DNA of 64,000 bases from Alteromonas sp. M12 (GCF_037478005.1 NZ_CP144164.1:2728001-2792000), one strand, 5' to 3'. Positions 50,506-61,700 are shown, counted from the stretch's first letter. Numbers and translations are program-made. The notes: a model not told the origin generated them from the letters alone.

Positions 50506-51489
50506 CTACTCACTTAATTTCTTGTTTTGCTCTTCAGTTAACACTTGTAAATATTTTGGGTCTATTTCAACTAATGGATCGGCCATCTTAAGTAGTGATA
50601 GATAATCAAAAATATCATTCTGCAACTGACTAAGAGATTGGATTTTATCTGCGTTCTTGTTTTTCGGTGCACTATGTTCTTCAAGTTGCTTTAACAGGCT
50701 ATCAAGATATTCGGTATTAACCTGCATTTTAGATGTTGAGGGTTGATTGTCGTTAAACATTGAGCTTGATTCAATTAAAGACAGCCTCGTTTGACCTTGA
50801 TGTTCTCTTTTTGCTAACTGTGATTTTTGTTGTTTGGCAATCAACTCTGCTTGTTTAAATGCTTGTTCAGTTGCAGCTTCTTGAGTTAACACAATATCTG
50901 CAGGAATTTGTTGTTCAACATCAACCTCAAGGGGCATTTCAAGCTCAAATGATAAAGGCTCAATCTCAACATTATCCATAGCTTTTGCAGCTAAAGTTAA
51001 TGCTTCTTTTTCAGCATATTGGGCTCGCTCAGGCTCCTCTACAGAATCTCGCACAAACTCACTTTTATCTAGCAGTGGCTCTGAGGCCATTCTGGATGAA
51101 ACTGGTGGGCTGCTAAGTTCACGAATTTCTAGTTTTGATTTTTTTGTCAATTGTTCATTGTCCAATGTAGCTTGGTCTGCAATATCATAAGTATCAACCC
51201 TTAGCTCCGGCGCTTTTGTCAACATAGGATCAAAACGATCATATTGATTGTATACCACTAAGCTAATAAACATCACTGAAGCGGCAATGGAAGTTGGCCA
51301 TTGCCATTTTCGCCATTTTGCTACTGGCGCTTTTACATCAACCACCTTATCACTTGCTTGTTGTTTGGCGAGTTCCAATATGCGCTTATCCAATGCTGCA
51401 GTCGGTACTGGTTTTTCCTGTGCCTGATATACGACACTCACATCAGGATCAGTAATATTCTCATTTTTAGCTTGATTTTTATTACTCAT
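50506..51489 (-). CDS. Membrane-bound anti-sigma-like protein
   Basis: 327 residues from ATG 51489, which overlaps the sigma gene stop by eight bases; a GTG four codons earlier is possible. A single membrane segment (about residues 64-83, TSIAASVMFISLVVYN) follows an N-terminal cytoplasmic part with Lys/Arg and Gln; the long periplasmic part is rich in Glu, Gln and Lys and low-complexity. This suits an anti-sigma factor for the upstream sigma gene, but no anti-sigma domain motif is obvious, so assignment rests on position and topology. Confidence 0.6.
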   Translation of the reverse strand: MSNKNQAKNENITDPDVSVVYQAQEKPVPTAALDKRILELAKQQASDKVVDVKAPVAKWRKWQWPTSIAASVMFISLVVYNQYDRFDPMLTKAPELRVDTYDIADQATLDNEQLTKKSKLEIRELSSPPVSSRMASEPLLDKSEFVRDSVEEPERAQYAEKEALTLAAKAMDNVEIEPLSFELEMPLEVDVEQQIPADIVLTQEAATEQAFKQAELIAKQQKSQLAKREHQGQTRLSLIESSSMFNDNQPSTSKMQVNTEYLDSLLKQLEEHSAPKNKNADKIQSLSQLQNDIFDYLSLLKMADPLVEIDPKYLQVLTEEQNKKLSE

Positions 51490-52081
51490 GACCTTCACCA
51501 CTACTTACCCAATCAGGCATTTTTTTAGATAAACATTGTTTTAACTGACCGTAGGCATAACGTAAACGGCTTTTAGTTGCTTCATGAGAAGAATCAATTA
51601 CTTCTGCAATTTGTTTCACCGTCATAGTCGACTCTTCTTTGAGTAAAAATACTTCCAGCAAGTTGACAGGTAACTTTTGCATACAGTCTTTTAAAAACAT
51701 GCTTTGCTTATCAGCTTGCAGCGTTTTTTCTAGTATATTTTGCTCAATTTGATTGGCACCAAGTTGGCTATCTACCTCATCGGCGCTATCGTCAATCAGC
51801 TTATCGACAATGCGCAAATGTCTTATTTGGTCAACCACTCTATTTCGTGCCATTGTATATAACCAAGTGGAAAATTTAGCGTTTGGCTCAAACGACTCAG
51901 CATTCACTATCACTTTACTCCAGGTGTCCTGAAATAAATCTTCTGCTAATTGCTGATCTTTTAATTGACGCAGCATATAGCGATACAAGCCGCCTCTATG
52001 ACGTTCATATAAAAGCTCAAACGATGCCGAATCTCCATCTGCAAATCGTTTAAGCAATTCTTCATCTACTACTTGATTCAA
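51482..52081 (-). CDS. ECF-type RNA polymerase sigma factor
   Basis: 199 residues with region 2 (about 20-85: FELLYERHRGGLYRYML, AEDLFQDTWSKVI, FSTWLYTMARNRVVDQIR) and region 4 (about 130-185: LPVNLLEVFLLKEESTM, VKQIAEVIDSSHEATKSRLR). It initiates at TTG 52081, since no ATG lies in frame; AGGAAG is ten bases upstream. Downstream overlap with a membrane protein suggests control by that anti-sigma. It follows the VWA lipoprotein gene by 65 bases and may share its promoter. Target genes are unknown. Confidence 0.88.
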   Translation of the reverse strand: MNQVVDEELLKRFADGDSASFELLYERHRGGLYRYMLRQLKDQQLAEDLFQDTWSKVIVNAESFEPNAKFSTWLYTMARNRVVDQIRHLRIVDKLIDDSADEVDSQLGANQIEQNILEKTLQADKQSMFLKDCMQKLPVNLLEVFLLKEESTMTVKQIAEVIDSSHEATKSRLRYAYGQLKQCLSKKMPDWVSSGEGHE

Positions 52082-52146
52082 ACGCGTCCATCTTCCTTAA
52101 ATAATGAATAAGACTTGGCAAACCTTGACGTCTGCGCCTTATTTTC

Positions 52147-53976
52147 TTAGTTTTGCTTTTGTTCTTGAGTGGCAACCGAACGAGAAGTTTCCGACTGTAA
52201 GGTTTTTGCCATTCTCACCAAAGAAACAAACTCAGCACGATAGCCGTAATCATCCTTACCTTTGTTGTTATTAGCAAGCTCAATCACCTTTTCAAAATCT
52301 AAATTTTGGGTGTATTTACTATTTTTCAACAATTGAGCAAAGCCAACAACAGAAGTTGCAAATTTAAAATCCATGGATTGTGCATCAAAATCAGTAACAT
52401 TTTGTTTTTCAATAACTTGGTCGATTAGGATACTAGTGTCGTTGTCCATAGGTTTATAACGCAACTTTACATGGGCCAATTCATTATTCAGACTAGCTGC
52501 GGCATTTTTATGGGTCTGTTGATAGCGTAAATCGTCATTAAATTTAGCGCCATCTTGCAATACGATTTCGTAAAATGCTGTAACAGTATGGCCAGCTCCG
52601 ATTTCCCCCGCATCGACTTTATCATTATTGAAATCGTCTTTATTTAAGCGACGATTTTCATAGCCAATTAAACGATATTCCGCCACCGTATTAGGATTAA
52701 ACTCGACCTGAATTTTCACGTCTCGGGCAACCGATTGTAAAGTAGCATCTAATTCTTCAACTAATACTTTTCGCGCTTCAAGCAACGTATCTATATAAGC
52801 GTAATTGCCATTGCCTTTATCCGCTAATTGCTCCATCAAGTGGTCATTATAATTACCTTGTCCAAAACCTAAGGTGGTGAGTTCAATTCCTTGCTCTTTT
52901 TGTTTTTCAACTAATTCAATTAATTGCTGATGATTGACCCTGCCAACATTAAAATCGCCGTCAGTAGCTAAAATCACACGATTCACACCATTTTCCTTAA
53001 ATGCTTGTTTAGCTAATTTATAAGCAAGCTCAATACCCTCTCCACCATTGGTTGATCCACCAGCGGATAGGCGGTTTAGCGCTTGTTCTATTTTTACACT
53101 CTGATTGGCTTTGGTAGGCTCAAGTACTACACCAGATGCTCCGGCATAAACCACGATGGCTACACTATCGTTTTCTGTCAATTGATTGGTTAACATCATC
53201 AGAGCACGCTTAACCAAAGGTAATTTATTCGCAGAATTCATAGAGCCAGAAACATCCAATAAGAACACTAGGTTTTTATTGCTAGCCTCAAGTTGCTTTT
53301 CGGATTTATCATTTAAAGCATGGGCTTTTAAACCAATTCGCATCAACTTACGGCCTTGATTCCAAGGCGAATTTGAAACCTGCGTATCAATCACAAAAGG
53401 ATGAGAGGATTCTTCAGCCACTGGATACTGATAATCAAAATAATTTACGAATTCTTCAATCCGAACAGCGTCTGCCGGTGGCAGCCATCCTTGGTTTAAC
53501 ATTCGTCTAGCATTGCTGTAGCTACCTGTGTCCACATCAATTGAAAATGTTGAAACTGGATTATTACTGGTGGTAAAAACCTGGTTTTCTTCTTCATGTT
53601 GATAGTTTTCTGTATAAGCAGGGTTCCCTGGCGCTGGCACTTGAGGAGGATAATATCCAGGAGAAGTGGCTACAGATAAGTCAGCCATTGCGAACAGCTG
53701 AGATTCATGTCGCTGGCGACTATGTAATTTTCCTTGCGCTTCAGCTCGTTGTGCGGTCATCATAATTTTTTCAGCTTCAGCTTCAGCTTCAGCTTCAGCT
53801 CTGTGCTTCGCCTGTTTGACTTGATTATCGCTTTCTGTAGACGAACAAGCGGCAAGACTAAAAGCGATAACTGTAGAGGTTAATAAATAGCTAAATCTAC
53901 GCAGTTTAAATCTGTTTTTAAGCGTTAAATCGATAGAGCGAGTAGTCGTTGAATTGTCTGATTTAATAGTGTTCAT
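52147..53976 (-). CDS. VWA-domain lipoprotein, YfbK-like
   Basis: A 609-residue lipoprotein precursor with lipobox LAAC (Cys about residue 44). The central von Willebrand A domain (about 230-420) has the metal-binding DVSGSMNSAN and ATDGDFNVG, preceded by FSIDVDTGSYSNARR and VRIEEFVNYFDY and followed by a YfbK-type C-terminal domain. Such proteins probably act at the cell envelope, perhaps through protein binding. An AEAEAEAEAE stretch near residue 60 comes from a hexanucleotide repeat. It is read just upstream of the sigma/anti-sigma genes. Confidence 0.87.
   Translation of the reverse strand: MNTIKSDNSTTTRSIDLTLKNRFKLRRFSYLLTSTVIAFSLAACSSTESDNQVKQAKHRAEAEAEAEAEKIMMTAQRAEAQGKLHSRQRHESQLFAMADLSVATSPGYYPPQVPAPGNPAYTENYQHEEENQVFTTSNNPVSTFSIDVDTGSYSNARRMLNQGWLPPADAVRIEEFVNYFDYQYPVAEESSHPFVIDTQVSNSPWNQGRKLMRIGLKAHALNDKSEKQLEASNKNLVFLLDVSGSMNSANKLPLVKRALMMLTNQLTENDSVAIVVYAGASGVVLEPTKANQSVKIEQALNRLSAGGSTNGGEGIELAYKLAKQAFKENGVNRVILATDGDFNVGRVNHQQLIELVEKQKEQGIELTTLGFGQGNYNDHLMEQLADKGNGNYAYIDTLLEARKVLVEELDATLQSVARDVKIQVEFNPNTVAEYRLIGYENRRLNKDDFNNDKVDAGEIGAGHTVTAFYEIVLQDGAKFNDDLRYQQTHKNAAASLNNELAHVKLRYKPMDNDTSILIDQVIEKQNVTDFDAQSMDFKFATSVVGFAQLLKNSKYTQNLDFEKVIELANNNKGKDDYGYRAEFVSLVRMAKTLQSETSRSVATQEQKQN
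53771..53800. repeat. Hexanucleotide tandem repeat in the VWA lipoprotein gene
   Basis: TCAGCT occurs five times without interruption, encoding alternating Glu and Ala just behind the mature N-terminus. Because the unit is six bases, copy changes would keep the frame and only vary linker length. Confidence 0.85.
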
Positions 53977-54305
53977 TTTTATTCCTTTTACACATAGTTA
54001 TCAGTACCAACGAATAGAATTTTAAAAGGGGTTATTTATTTTTCAATAAAGAGCGCGGTTTATTGCATGGCAGCGTCTCTCAGCTAGTAATAAATCAACT
54101 AATTTTTAGTAAATTTCACCAAATACAGTTAATCAAATTCACAAAAAACCACAATCCATCTCTATATCTAATTGATTTATATGGATTTTAATCAATGGCA
54201 CAGTGAGTGCTTAGTCTAGTAAATAGAACGGTCATTAAATACGACTCACTAAACAGTGTCGTGACGATATTCACTTAAAATATTTGGTTAAATTTGGAAA
54301 ATACA
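53977..54305. other. Divergent intergenic region VWA gene / efflux operon
   Basis: About 329 AT-rich bases holding promoters in both directions. A near-perfect inverted repeat ACGACTCACT-AAAC-AGTGTCGT (54241-54262) lies 43 bases before the adaptor gene and could be an operator. No gene was recognised. Confidence 0.45.
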
Positions 54306-55418
54306 ATGGACGCGCATAATTACAACAACCACGCTTCAATTTCACGCTCAACAATAAAGCAGTTATCACTGGCAGCTTTTATTTGCTCAAGTTTTTTATT
54401 AACAGCCTGTGGACAGGCAGAAGCCAATAAAAATGACCAGCAAGAAACTGAACAGGTAAAAGTCATCCCTATTCCTGTTGAAGTGAAAAATTTAGAGCGC
54501 GGTAATATTTCCTCCAATTATGCAACAACAGCAGTATTAGAAGCTAAAGAAGAAGCATTTGTTGTTGCCCGCGCATCGGGAATAATTGATCAAATATTAG
54601 TTGAAGAAGGTGATTACGTTGAAAAAGGTCAAGTTTTAGCGAAATTAGATCCCGAACGTTACGAACTAAACTTGTTGCGAGCAGCAGCAGATTTACAAGG
54701 TATCGAAAAAGAGCTTGCGAAAGTCAATAAGGTTTATCATAAAAAACTGATAAGTGATGATACTTACGACAAGCTTACTGCACAGTATGAATCAGCCAAA
54801 GCAACACTGGCTTTGGCTAAACTCGATTTGAAAGAAGCAACCATAGTTGCACCTATCAGCGGTTATATCGCCGAACGAAACGCTAAAGTGGGTAACCTAA
54901 CCGAATCGTTCCAGCGCGAGCGTATGTTTCATATTGTGCAACAAAAACAACTCTACGGAATTGTCTATTTACCGGAAAAAGAATTGTCTCGGGTGCACAA
55001 AGACCAACCAGCAAGCTTACTTTTATCAGCGCTTTCGAATACAACAATCAATGCTTATGTTGAGCGTATCAGTCCGGTCATTGATTCAAAAACCGGGACT
55101 TTTAAAGTTACCCTTAGAGTACCAAACGAAAATAATTTATTGAAAGCAGGCATGTTCTCTCAAGTCAGTTTAAATTATGACACCCACCTTGATGCGACTT
55201 TGTTGCCTCGCAAAGCACTGCTGGCCATTGACGATAAAACCAATGTATTTGTGGTAGACGAAGACGGTATCGCAAACAAAATTGCGATTACAGTTGGCTA
55301 CCAAGAAGGAAACTTCGTTGAAGTTATCAAAGGCCTTACTGGCACTGAAAAAGTGGTGGTAACCGGGCACCAAAACCTCAAAGACAAAGCCGTTGTTGAA
55401 ATCGTCACAGCTAATTGA
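54306..55418 (+). CDS. RND efflux periplasmic adaptor (membrane fusion lipoprotein)
   Basis: 370 residues from ATG 54306 (GGAAA five bases upstream; TTG 54294 is an alternative). Lipobox LTAC near residue 35 anchors it to the inner membrane. It then has the biotinyl-lipoyl-like half domains (ARASGIIDQILVEEGDYVEKG and KEATIVAPISGYIAERN, each split), joined by a helical hairpin, and beta-barrel domains. It links an RND pump to an outer-membrane channel such as TolC. Ten bases separate it from the first pump gene, and no outer-membrane channel gene lies here. Confidence 0.92.
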   Translation: MDAHNYNNHASISRSTIKQLSLAAFICSSFLLTACGQAEANKNDQQETEQVKVIPIPVEVKNLERGNISSNYATTAVLEAKEEAFVVARASGIIDQILVEEGDYVEKGQVLAKLDPERYELNLLRAAADLQGIEKELAKVNKVYHKKLISDDTYDKLTAQYESAKATLALAKLDLKEATIVAPISGYIAERNAKVGNLTESFQRERMFHIVQQKQLYGIVYLPEKELSRVHKDQPASLLLSALSNTTINAYVERISPVIDSKTGTFKVTLRVPNENNLLKAGMFSQVSLNYDTHLDATLLPRKALLAIDDKTNVFVVDEDGIANKIAITVGYQEGNFVEVIKGLTGTEKVVVTGHQNLKDKAVVEIVTAN

Positions 55419-55428
55419 GGAGTACATT

Positions 55429-58400
55429 ATGAATTTAATTGAAATTGCGGTCAGACGTCCGGTGACAGTGTGGATGTTTACCTTAGCTGTACTCTTATTC
55501 GGATTTGTTTCTCTATCACGTTTGTCTTTGAACTTACTACCAGAGCTTTCCTACCCGACTCTAACCATTCGCACTGACTATGTAGGAGCCGCTCCAGGAG
55601 AGATAGAACAATTGGTTACCAAACCGGTTGAGGAAGCAGTAGGCATAGTCAAAGGTGTTCGCAAAGTCACTTCAGCTTCTAAAGCTGGACAGTCTGATGT
55701 AGTGCTGGAGTTTGAATGGGGCACCGAAATGGACATGGCCAGCTTAGAGGTTCGCGAAAAACTCGATGTTTTACTTTTACCCCTAGATGTTAAACGGCCT
55801 TTATTATTGCGATTCAATCCAAGTTTAGATCCTGTAATGCGCTTCGGACTAGGAACAAACAATGCCGCTTCGCCCGACGCTAACGACTCTAAGGTAGCAC
55901 AAGCGACTATGGATGAAGCGAACATGAAACAGGTTCGTACTTATGCCGAAGAAGACATAAAACGCAAACTGGAGTCGGTTGAAGGTGTCGCTTCCGTTCG
56001 GGTCGGCGGTGGCCTAGAAAATGAAATCCATGTTCTGATTAATCAACATCGTACTAGTCAATTAAATATACCTTTAGCGGAAATCATTAAACGCTTGAAA
56101 GACGAAAATGTAAATGCGTCCGGTGGCCGAGTGGAAGACGGTTCGCAAGAATATTTAGTCAGAACCCTAAATCAATTTCAAACCTTAGACGATATGCGTA
56201 ATTTGTATATTGCTACACGAGAAGGCAAACATATTCGTTTAAGCGACGTAGCCCAAATCAAAGATGCCTTTAAAGAACGCACCTCAGTCACCCGATTTGA
56301 CGGACTCGAAGGTGTTGAAATAGCAATCTATAAAGAAGGTGACGCTAATACGGTCAATGTAGCTAACGCGGTAAAAGCCAGACTTGAATCACTGAAGCAG
56401 TCATTGCCGCAGAACTACCAAATACAAATGGTCTACGACCAGTCATTATTTATCGCCAGCGCATTGGAAGAAGTAAAGTCTGCGGCCATCATAGGTGGTA
56501 TTCTGGCTATGTTTATTTTGTATTTTTTCCTGAAAAATATCTGGCCCACATTAATTATTTCCATCTCCATTCCAGTATCAATTATCGCGACTTTTAATTT
56601 AATGTATAGCTACGATATCAGTTTAAACATTATGAGTCTGGGTGGCATTGCGCTGGCCATAGGTTTATTAGTTGATAACAGTATCGTAGTGCTGGAAAAC
56701 ATCGATAGGCATAAAAAAGACAATGCCAATACCTTAGAAGCTGCCGCGCAAGGAACAAAAGAAGTCTCAATGGCAATAGTGGCGTCTACCCTTACCACCA
56801 TGGCCGTATTTTTTCCGTTAGTGTTTGTTGAAGGTATCGCTGGTCAATTATTCAGTGATCAGGCCCTTACCGTTACGTTTGCACTGGCAGCATCCTTAGT
56901 TGTAGCATTAACCCTCATCCCTATGCTTGCAGCAAGAGAAAAGTCTAATCAGCCAAGTAAAGAATTGGATTTGGGACCTAGGCCGGTTAAAGCTAAACCC
57001 ACAGGCAAGTTAAAACTAACTGGATATTACCTATTTTTACCATTAACTCTTCTCGTTAAATTAATCTTTTATGTTGTACCTGTGATGGTAACCAGCATCA
57101 TTTTAACTGTGTTTAGAGGGCTATCTAAAGCGCTATCAATACTATTCAAACCGGTATTGTGGGGGTTCGATAAGTTCTACAATGTCGTTTCATCAGCGTA
57201 TTACCATAGTCTGAATGTGGCAATGAAAGCTCGGATTGCAGTTATTGCAATTGTGGTTACATGTTCTGCTCTATCGCTTTTACTATTACCTAAAATCGGT
57301 TTGGAACTGATTCCACCGTTAGCCCAAGGCGAATTTAATGTTGAAATTACCTTACCTACAGGCTCTAGATTAGAAAATACCGATGAGGTATTAGCTAAAC
57401 TGGCCACTTTTACGCAAAAAAAACCGCAAGTAGCACGCACCTACTCTTTAGCTGGTACTGGCAGTTTAATGAATGCTTCCCCCTCCCAAGGTGGTGATCA
57501 TTGGGGTAAGTTAAATGTGGTGATGAAAACTGATGCCTCTGCCCAAGACGAACAAGCTGTTGTCACAGCTATGCGTGAATACCTAATTAATCAAGCAGGT
57601 CTGGAAAGTAAATTCGGTACACCGGAACTATTCAGTTTTTCGACTCCACTGGTGGTGGAAATTTCAGGATATGACTTGTCGATGTTAAAACGTTACGGTG
57701 ACAAGCTAGCACAAGCTCTTTCTAAAAATAGACGATTTGCCGATATAAAAAGCTCGTTGCAAAATGGCAACCCTGAATTAAAAGTGCAGTTCGACCATGC
57801 CAAACTGGCCCAATTAGGACTCAATGCACCGGATGTTTCAAAGTTAATAGCGGCCAAAATTGGTGGCGAAGTGGCAAGTCAATTTAGTGTCGATGATCGT
57901 AAAGTGGATATTTTAGTCAGAAACCAAGTTACCCAACGAGACTCAATCCAAGATATTTCACAAATAGTGGTAAACCCAAATAGCAATAACGTCATCCCCT
58001 TAGCCGCTGTGGCTTCTATTGAGATGTCAGTCGGTCCAAGTGAAATAACCAGAGTGGGTCAACAACGGGTGGTACTGGTCACTGCTAACCTTAATTACGG
58101 TGATTTAGGTGCGGCTGTAATCGACGCTCGCTCAGCCATTGATGAAATCAACTTACCCGTTAGTTTACAAGCTAGGATCACCGGCCAAAGTGAAGAAATG
58201 GAGTCGAGTTTTAATTCCCTTTATATGGCCCTGGCCTTGGCGATTTTTATGGTATATCTGGTGATGGCCTCGCAGTTTGAGTCCTTATTGCATCCATTTT
58301 TAATTTTATTCACTGTTCCCATGGCCTGCGCAGGTTCAATTTATGGTTTATTTTTAACCGGCACAAATATCAGTGTGGTGGTATTCATTGGCTTGATTAT

Positions 58401-58761
58401 GCTCGCTGGAATAGTGGTAAATAACGCCATAGTGCTAATTGATAGAATTAATCAATTACGTGCAAAAGGCGAAGATAAGATGAGCGCAATTAAACAAGCT
58501 GCGCACAGTCGTTTACGCCCTATCCTAATGACCACCTTAACCACTATATTAGGCCTCCTTCCAATGGCAATTGGTTTAGGTGAAGGATCGGAAATTCGCA
58601 CACCTATGGCTATTACAGTAATTTTTGGATTGTTGTTCGCAACCTTCCTAACTCTATTTATGATCCCCGTGTTGTATAGCATATTTGATCGCAAATCATT
58701 TATCCCAGAAGTGAACCAAAGCACAACCGACAAGCCAAACAGTGAGGTGGTTTATGGATAA
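55429..58761 (+). CDS. RND efflux pump, inner-membrane subunit 1
   Basis: 1110 residues from ATG 55429, with GAGGAG upstream. Starts IAVRRPVTVWMFTLAVL with the first of twelve membrane helices; the two large periplasmic loops follow helices 1 and 7. The proton-relay helix reads GLLVDNSIVVLENIDRH, with VDN in place of the AcrB-type VDD pair, and the C-terminal half has FIGLIMLAGIVVNNAIVLIDRI. A longer-than-usual cytoplasmic insert lies near residues 500-540 between TM6 and TM7. It is related to pumps of lipophilic drugs and biocides; the substrate is not predictable. Confidence 0.93.
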   Translation: MNLIEIAVRRPVTVWMFTLAVLLFGFVSLSRLSLNLLPELSYPTLTIRTDYVGAAPGEIEQLVTKPVEEAVGIVKGVRKVTSASKAGQSDVVLEFEWGTEMDMASLEVREKLDVLLLPLDVKRPLLLRFNPSLDPVMRFGLGTNNAASPDANDSKVAQATMDEANMKQVRTYAEEDIKRKLESVEGVASVRVGGGLENEIHVLINQHRTSQLNIPLAEIIKRLKDENVNASGGRVEDGSQEYLVRTLNQFQTLDDMRNLYIATREGKHIRLSDVAQIKDAFKERTSVTRFDGLEGVEIAIYKEGDANTVNVANAVKARLESLKQSLPQNYQIQMVYDQSLFIASALEEVKSAAIIGGILAMFILYFFLKNIWPTLIISISIPVSIIATFNLMYSYDISLNIMSLGGIALAIGLLVDNSIVVLENIDRHKKDNANTLEAAAQGTKEVSMAIVASTLTTMAVFFPLVFVEGIAGQLFSDQALTVTFALAASLVVALTLIPMLAAREKSNQPSKELDLGPRPVKAKPTGKLKLTGYYLFLPLTLLVKLIFYVVPVMVTSIILTVFRGLSKALSILFKPVLWGFDKFYNVVSSAYYHSLNVAMKARIAVIAIVVTCSALSLLLLPKIGLELIPPLAQGEFNVEITLPTGSRLENTDEVLAKLATFTQKKPQVARTYSLAGTGSLMNASPSQGGDHWGKLNVVMKTDASAQDEQAVVTAMREYLINQAGLESKFGTPELFSFSTPLVVEISGYDLSMLKRYGDKLAQALSKNRRFADIKSSLQNGNPELKVQFDHAKLAQLGLNAPDVSKLIAAKIGGEVASQFSVDDRKVDILVRNQVTQRDSIQDISQIVVNPNSNNVIPLAAVASIEMSVGPSEITRVGQQRVVLVTANLNYGDLGAAVIDARSAIDEINLPVSLQARITGQSEEMESSFNSLYMALALAIFMVYLVMASQFESLLHPFLILFTVPMACAGSIYGLFLTGTNISVVVFIGLIMLAGIVVNNAIVLIDRINQLRAKGEDKMSAIKQAAHSRLRPILMTTLTTILGLLPMAIGLGEGSEIRTPMAITVIFGLLFATFLTLFMIPVLYSIFDRKSFIPEVNQSTTDKPNSEVVYG

Positions 58762-61700
58762 GTTTGCCCACGCTGGCGCTGCATTGGCAAGCTTTGCCAT
58801 ACGTCGTCCAGTAACCATTTCCATGTTATTCTTTTCTCTGTTAATCATGGGGTTAGCGGCCAGTAAAATGCTGCCTTTAGAGAAGTTTCCGGGCATTGAT
58901 TTTCCAGAAATTTTTATTCAGGTTCCCTATAAAGATGCCACGCCTGCAGAAATCGATAAAATGATCACCCAACCGGTGGAAGAAGCATTAGCCACAATGT
59001 CGGGCATCAAACGACTGCGCTCTCGTTCTACTGAAAACAATGCAGAAATTCAGATACAGTTTGATTGGGATGCCAATATCAAAGCTAAAAGCATCGAAGC
59101 ACGAGAGAAAATCGATGCTATCCGCCACCTTTTGCCAGATGATGTAGAGCGAGTTCTAGTCTTCAAGTTCAACCTAAAAGATATGCCAGTTTTTCAACTT
59201 AGATTGTCGAGTGACCGTGATATTTCTAACTCGTATGATTTACTGGAGCGCAACCTAAAAATGCCGATCGAGCGCATTAAAGGTGTCTCAAAAGTTGAAT
59301 TATATGGTGTTCAGAAAAAACAAATATCGATTCGCTTAGATCCTCAACGCATTGCAGCTTTGCACATTGATACGGCTAAATTAACCAAAATCCTGCGCGA
59401 TGCCAACTTCTCCATGACGGCTGGTCAGTTTTTTGATTTGGACCAAAAAATCACAGTCAATCCAATTGGCGAATACCGTAGCAAACAGGAAATTGAAGAT
59501 CTCATTATCCAACGGAATGTACGTTTGAACGACATTGCCAGTGTGAAATATGAAACCCCTAGAGCAGAAGAAGGACGCCACTTAGATCGCACCCATGCGA
59601 TTGGTCTCAATATCTTTCGTGAGTCAGGTGCTAACTTAGTGGAGGTATCCGACGCGGTTATGCAAGAGATTGAAAAAGCTCGAAACAGCACCGCGTTTAA
59701 TGGCATTAACGTATTTATCATGGATGATGAGGCGGATTCTGTTACCACTTCGCTGCAAGACCTGCTCAATTCGGGCTTGCTCGGTGCCATCCTCTCTATC
59801 ATTGTATTGTATTTATTCTTACGTAACCTTGCTACTACCCTAGTTGTGGTCCTATCGGTGCCATTTGCAATTTGTATCACCTTGGCCTGTATGTACTTCT
59901 TAGGATATAGCCTCAATATATTGTCTTTAATGGGCTTAATGTTGGCGGTTGGCATGCTGGTGGATAATGCTGTTGTGGTTACTGAAAGCATTTTCCAAGC
60001 ACGGGAAGACGAACCTGACCCTGTGGAAGCAACTAAGAAAGGGGTTGCTTTGGTGAGTTTAGCTGTTATCGCTGGAACGGCGACCACAGCCATCGTTTTT
60101 CTACCCAATATAGTTGGCGCCAAAGAAGAGATAACCGTATTTCTTGAACATGTAGCCGTATCTATCTGCATTTCACTGTTTGCGTCATTAATTTTAGCGC
60201 AGACACTCATTCCTTTATTAACCACTAAGCTAAAAATTAAAGCGAAACCTAAACAAGTGAAGCCATCAAAGATCAAAAATGTTTATGCTTCTATTTTAAC
60301 TTGGACCTTAGAGAATCAAGGACAAACCGCGCTTGTTGCTGTACTCATATTAATCAGCACTATGATCCCCATGAACTTATTAAAGAGCGACGAACAAAAC
60401 AATGGTAATAATGGCCGAATTTGGTTGAACTATAATGTTCAGGCCAACTATAGCCTCAAGGAAGTTGAAAAAACCGTGGCTAAAATGGAAGACTATTTAT
60501 ACGCCAATAAAGAAAGATTTCACATCAAACAGGTATATAGCTATTTCACTGCGGGAGAAGCGGTATCTGGCTTAACTCTAGAAGATGAAATCCCGATGAA
60601 AATCGCCGATCTAAAAAAGTTAATTAAAGATGAGTTCCCTGCATTTGCACGTGCAAAACCTTCTTTTCAGTGGGATGAAGGCAGTGGTGGCGGTGTCAAA
60701 ATATCGTTATTTGGACAGTCATCTGAAACCTTAATGCAAATTGCCAGTGAAATTGTACCAGTGTTGAGTAGCGTTAATGGTTTAACAGACGTTAAGGCTG
60801 ATATAGATGGTCAAAATTATGAGTTACAAATTAAAGTAGATAGAGACAAAGCCTTTCGTTTTGGATTAAACACCAATGATGTTGCCACTATTATTAGCAC
60901 GGCATTACGAGGGGCAAATCTGCGAACCTTTAGAAATGACAGTAATGGTGAAATAGACATTCGTTTGCTTTACGATGAAACACTGCAAACCTCTATAGAC
61001 GCATTACGTAACTTAACGGTGTCTAGAAACCTTGATCAAAATGTCACTTTGGATATGTTGGCTGACTTAACGATTAAACCAAGAATGTCACAAATTCAGC
61101 GGGACGGCAGGCAAACGGCACTAAGTATTGGGGCTAATTTAGAAAGTGAACTCACCATCGAAGAAGCACAAGAACGTATTGAATCTATGATGGCAAATGT
61201 GCAACTGCCCAGCGGTTATAGTTGGGCGTTAGATGGCAGTTTCCAGCGTCAAGACGAAGATGAAGGCGTGATGATCACAAATATGATCCTAGCCGTGTGT
61301 ATGATTTATATTGTTATGGCAGCGCTTTTCGAATCATTATTATTACCCACATCGGTATTAACTTCGTTGATTTTTTCATTTACTGGGGTATTTTGGGCGT
61401 TTTTAATTACAGGCAATCCAATGACCGTAATGGGCATGATTGGGATGCTGATATTAATGGGAATAGTGGTAAATAACGGTATTGTATTGGTCGACCGGAT
61501 TAATCAATTAGTAAATCAAGGAATGACTGTACACAACGCCATTATTGAAGGTTGTCTCACCCGAGTACGCCCTATTTTGATGACCGTCTCTACAACTGTG
61601 CTAGGACTTTTACCACTTGCGTTTGGCGACATGAGTATTGGCGGTGACGGCCCTTCCTATTCGCCGATGGCGATAGCCATAATCGGTGGTTTGTTGTTTA

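Noticed and set aside
59425..60276. 283-residue minus-strand frame inside the second RND pump gene
   Set aside because: It is the antisense of a well-conserved coding frame and has no independent support.
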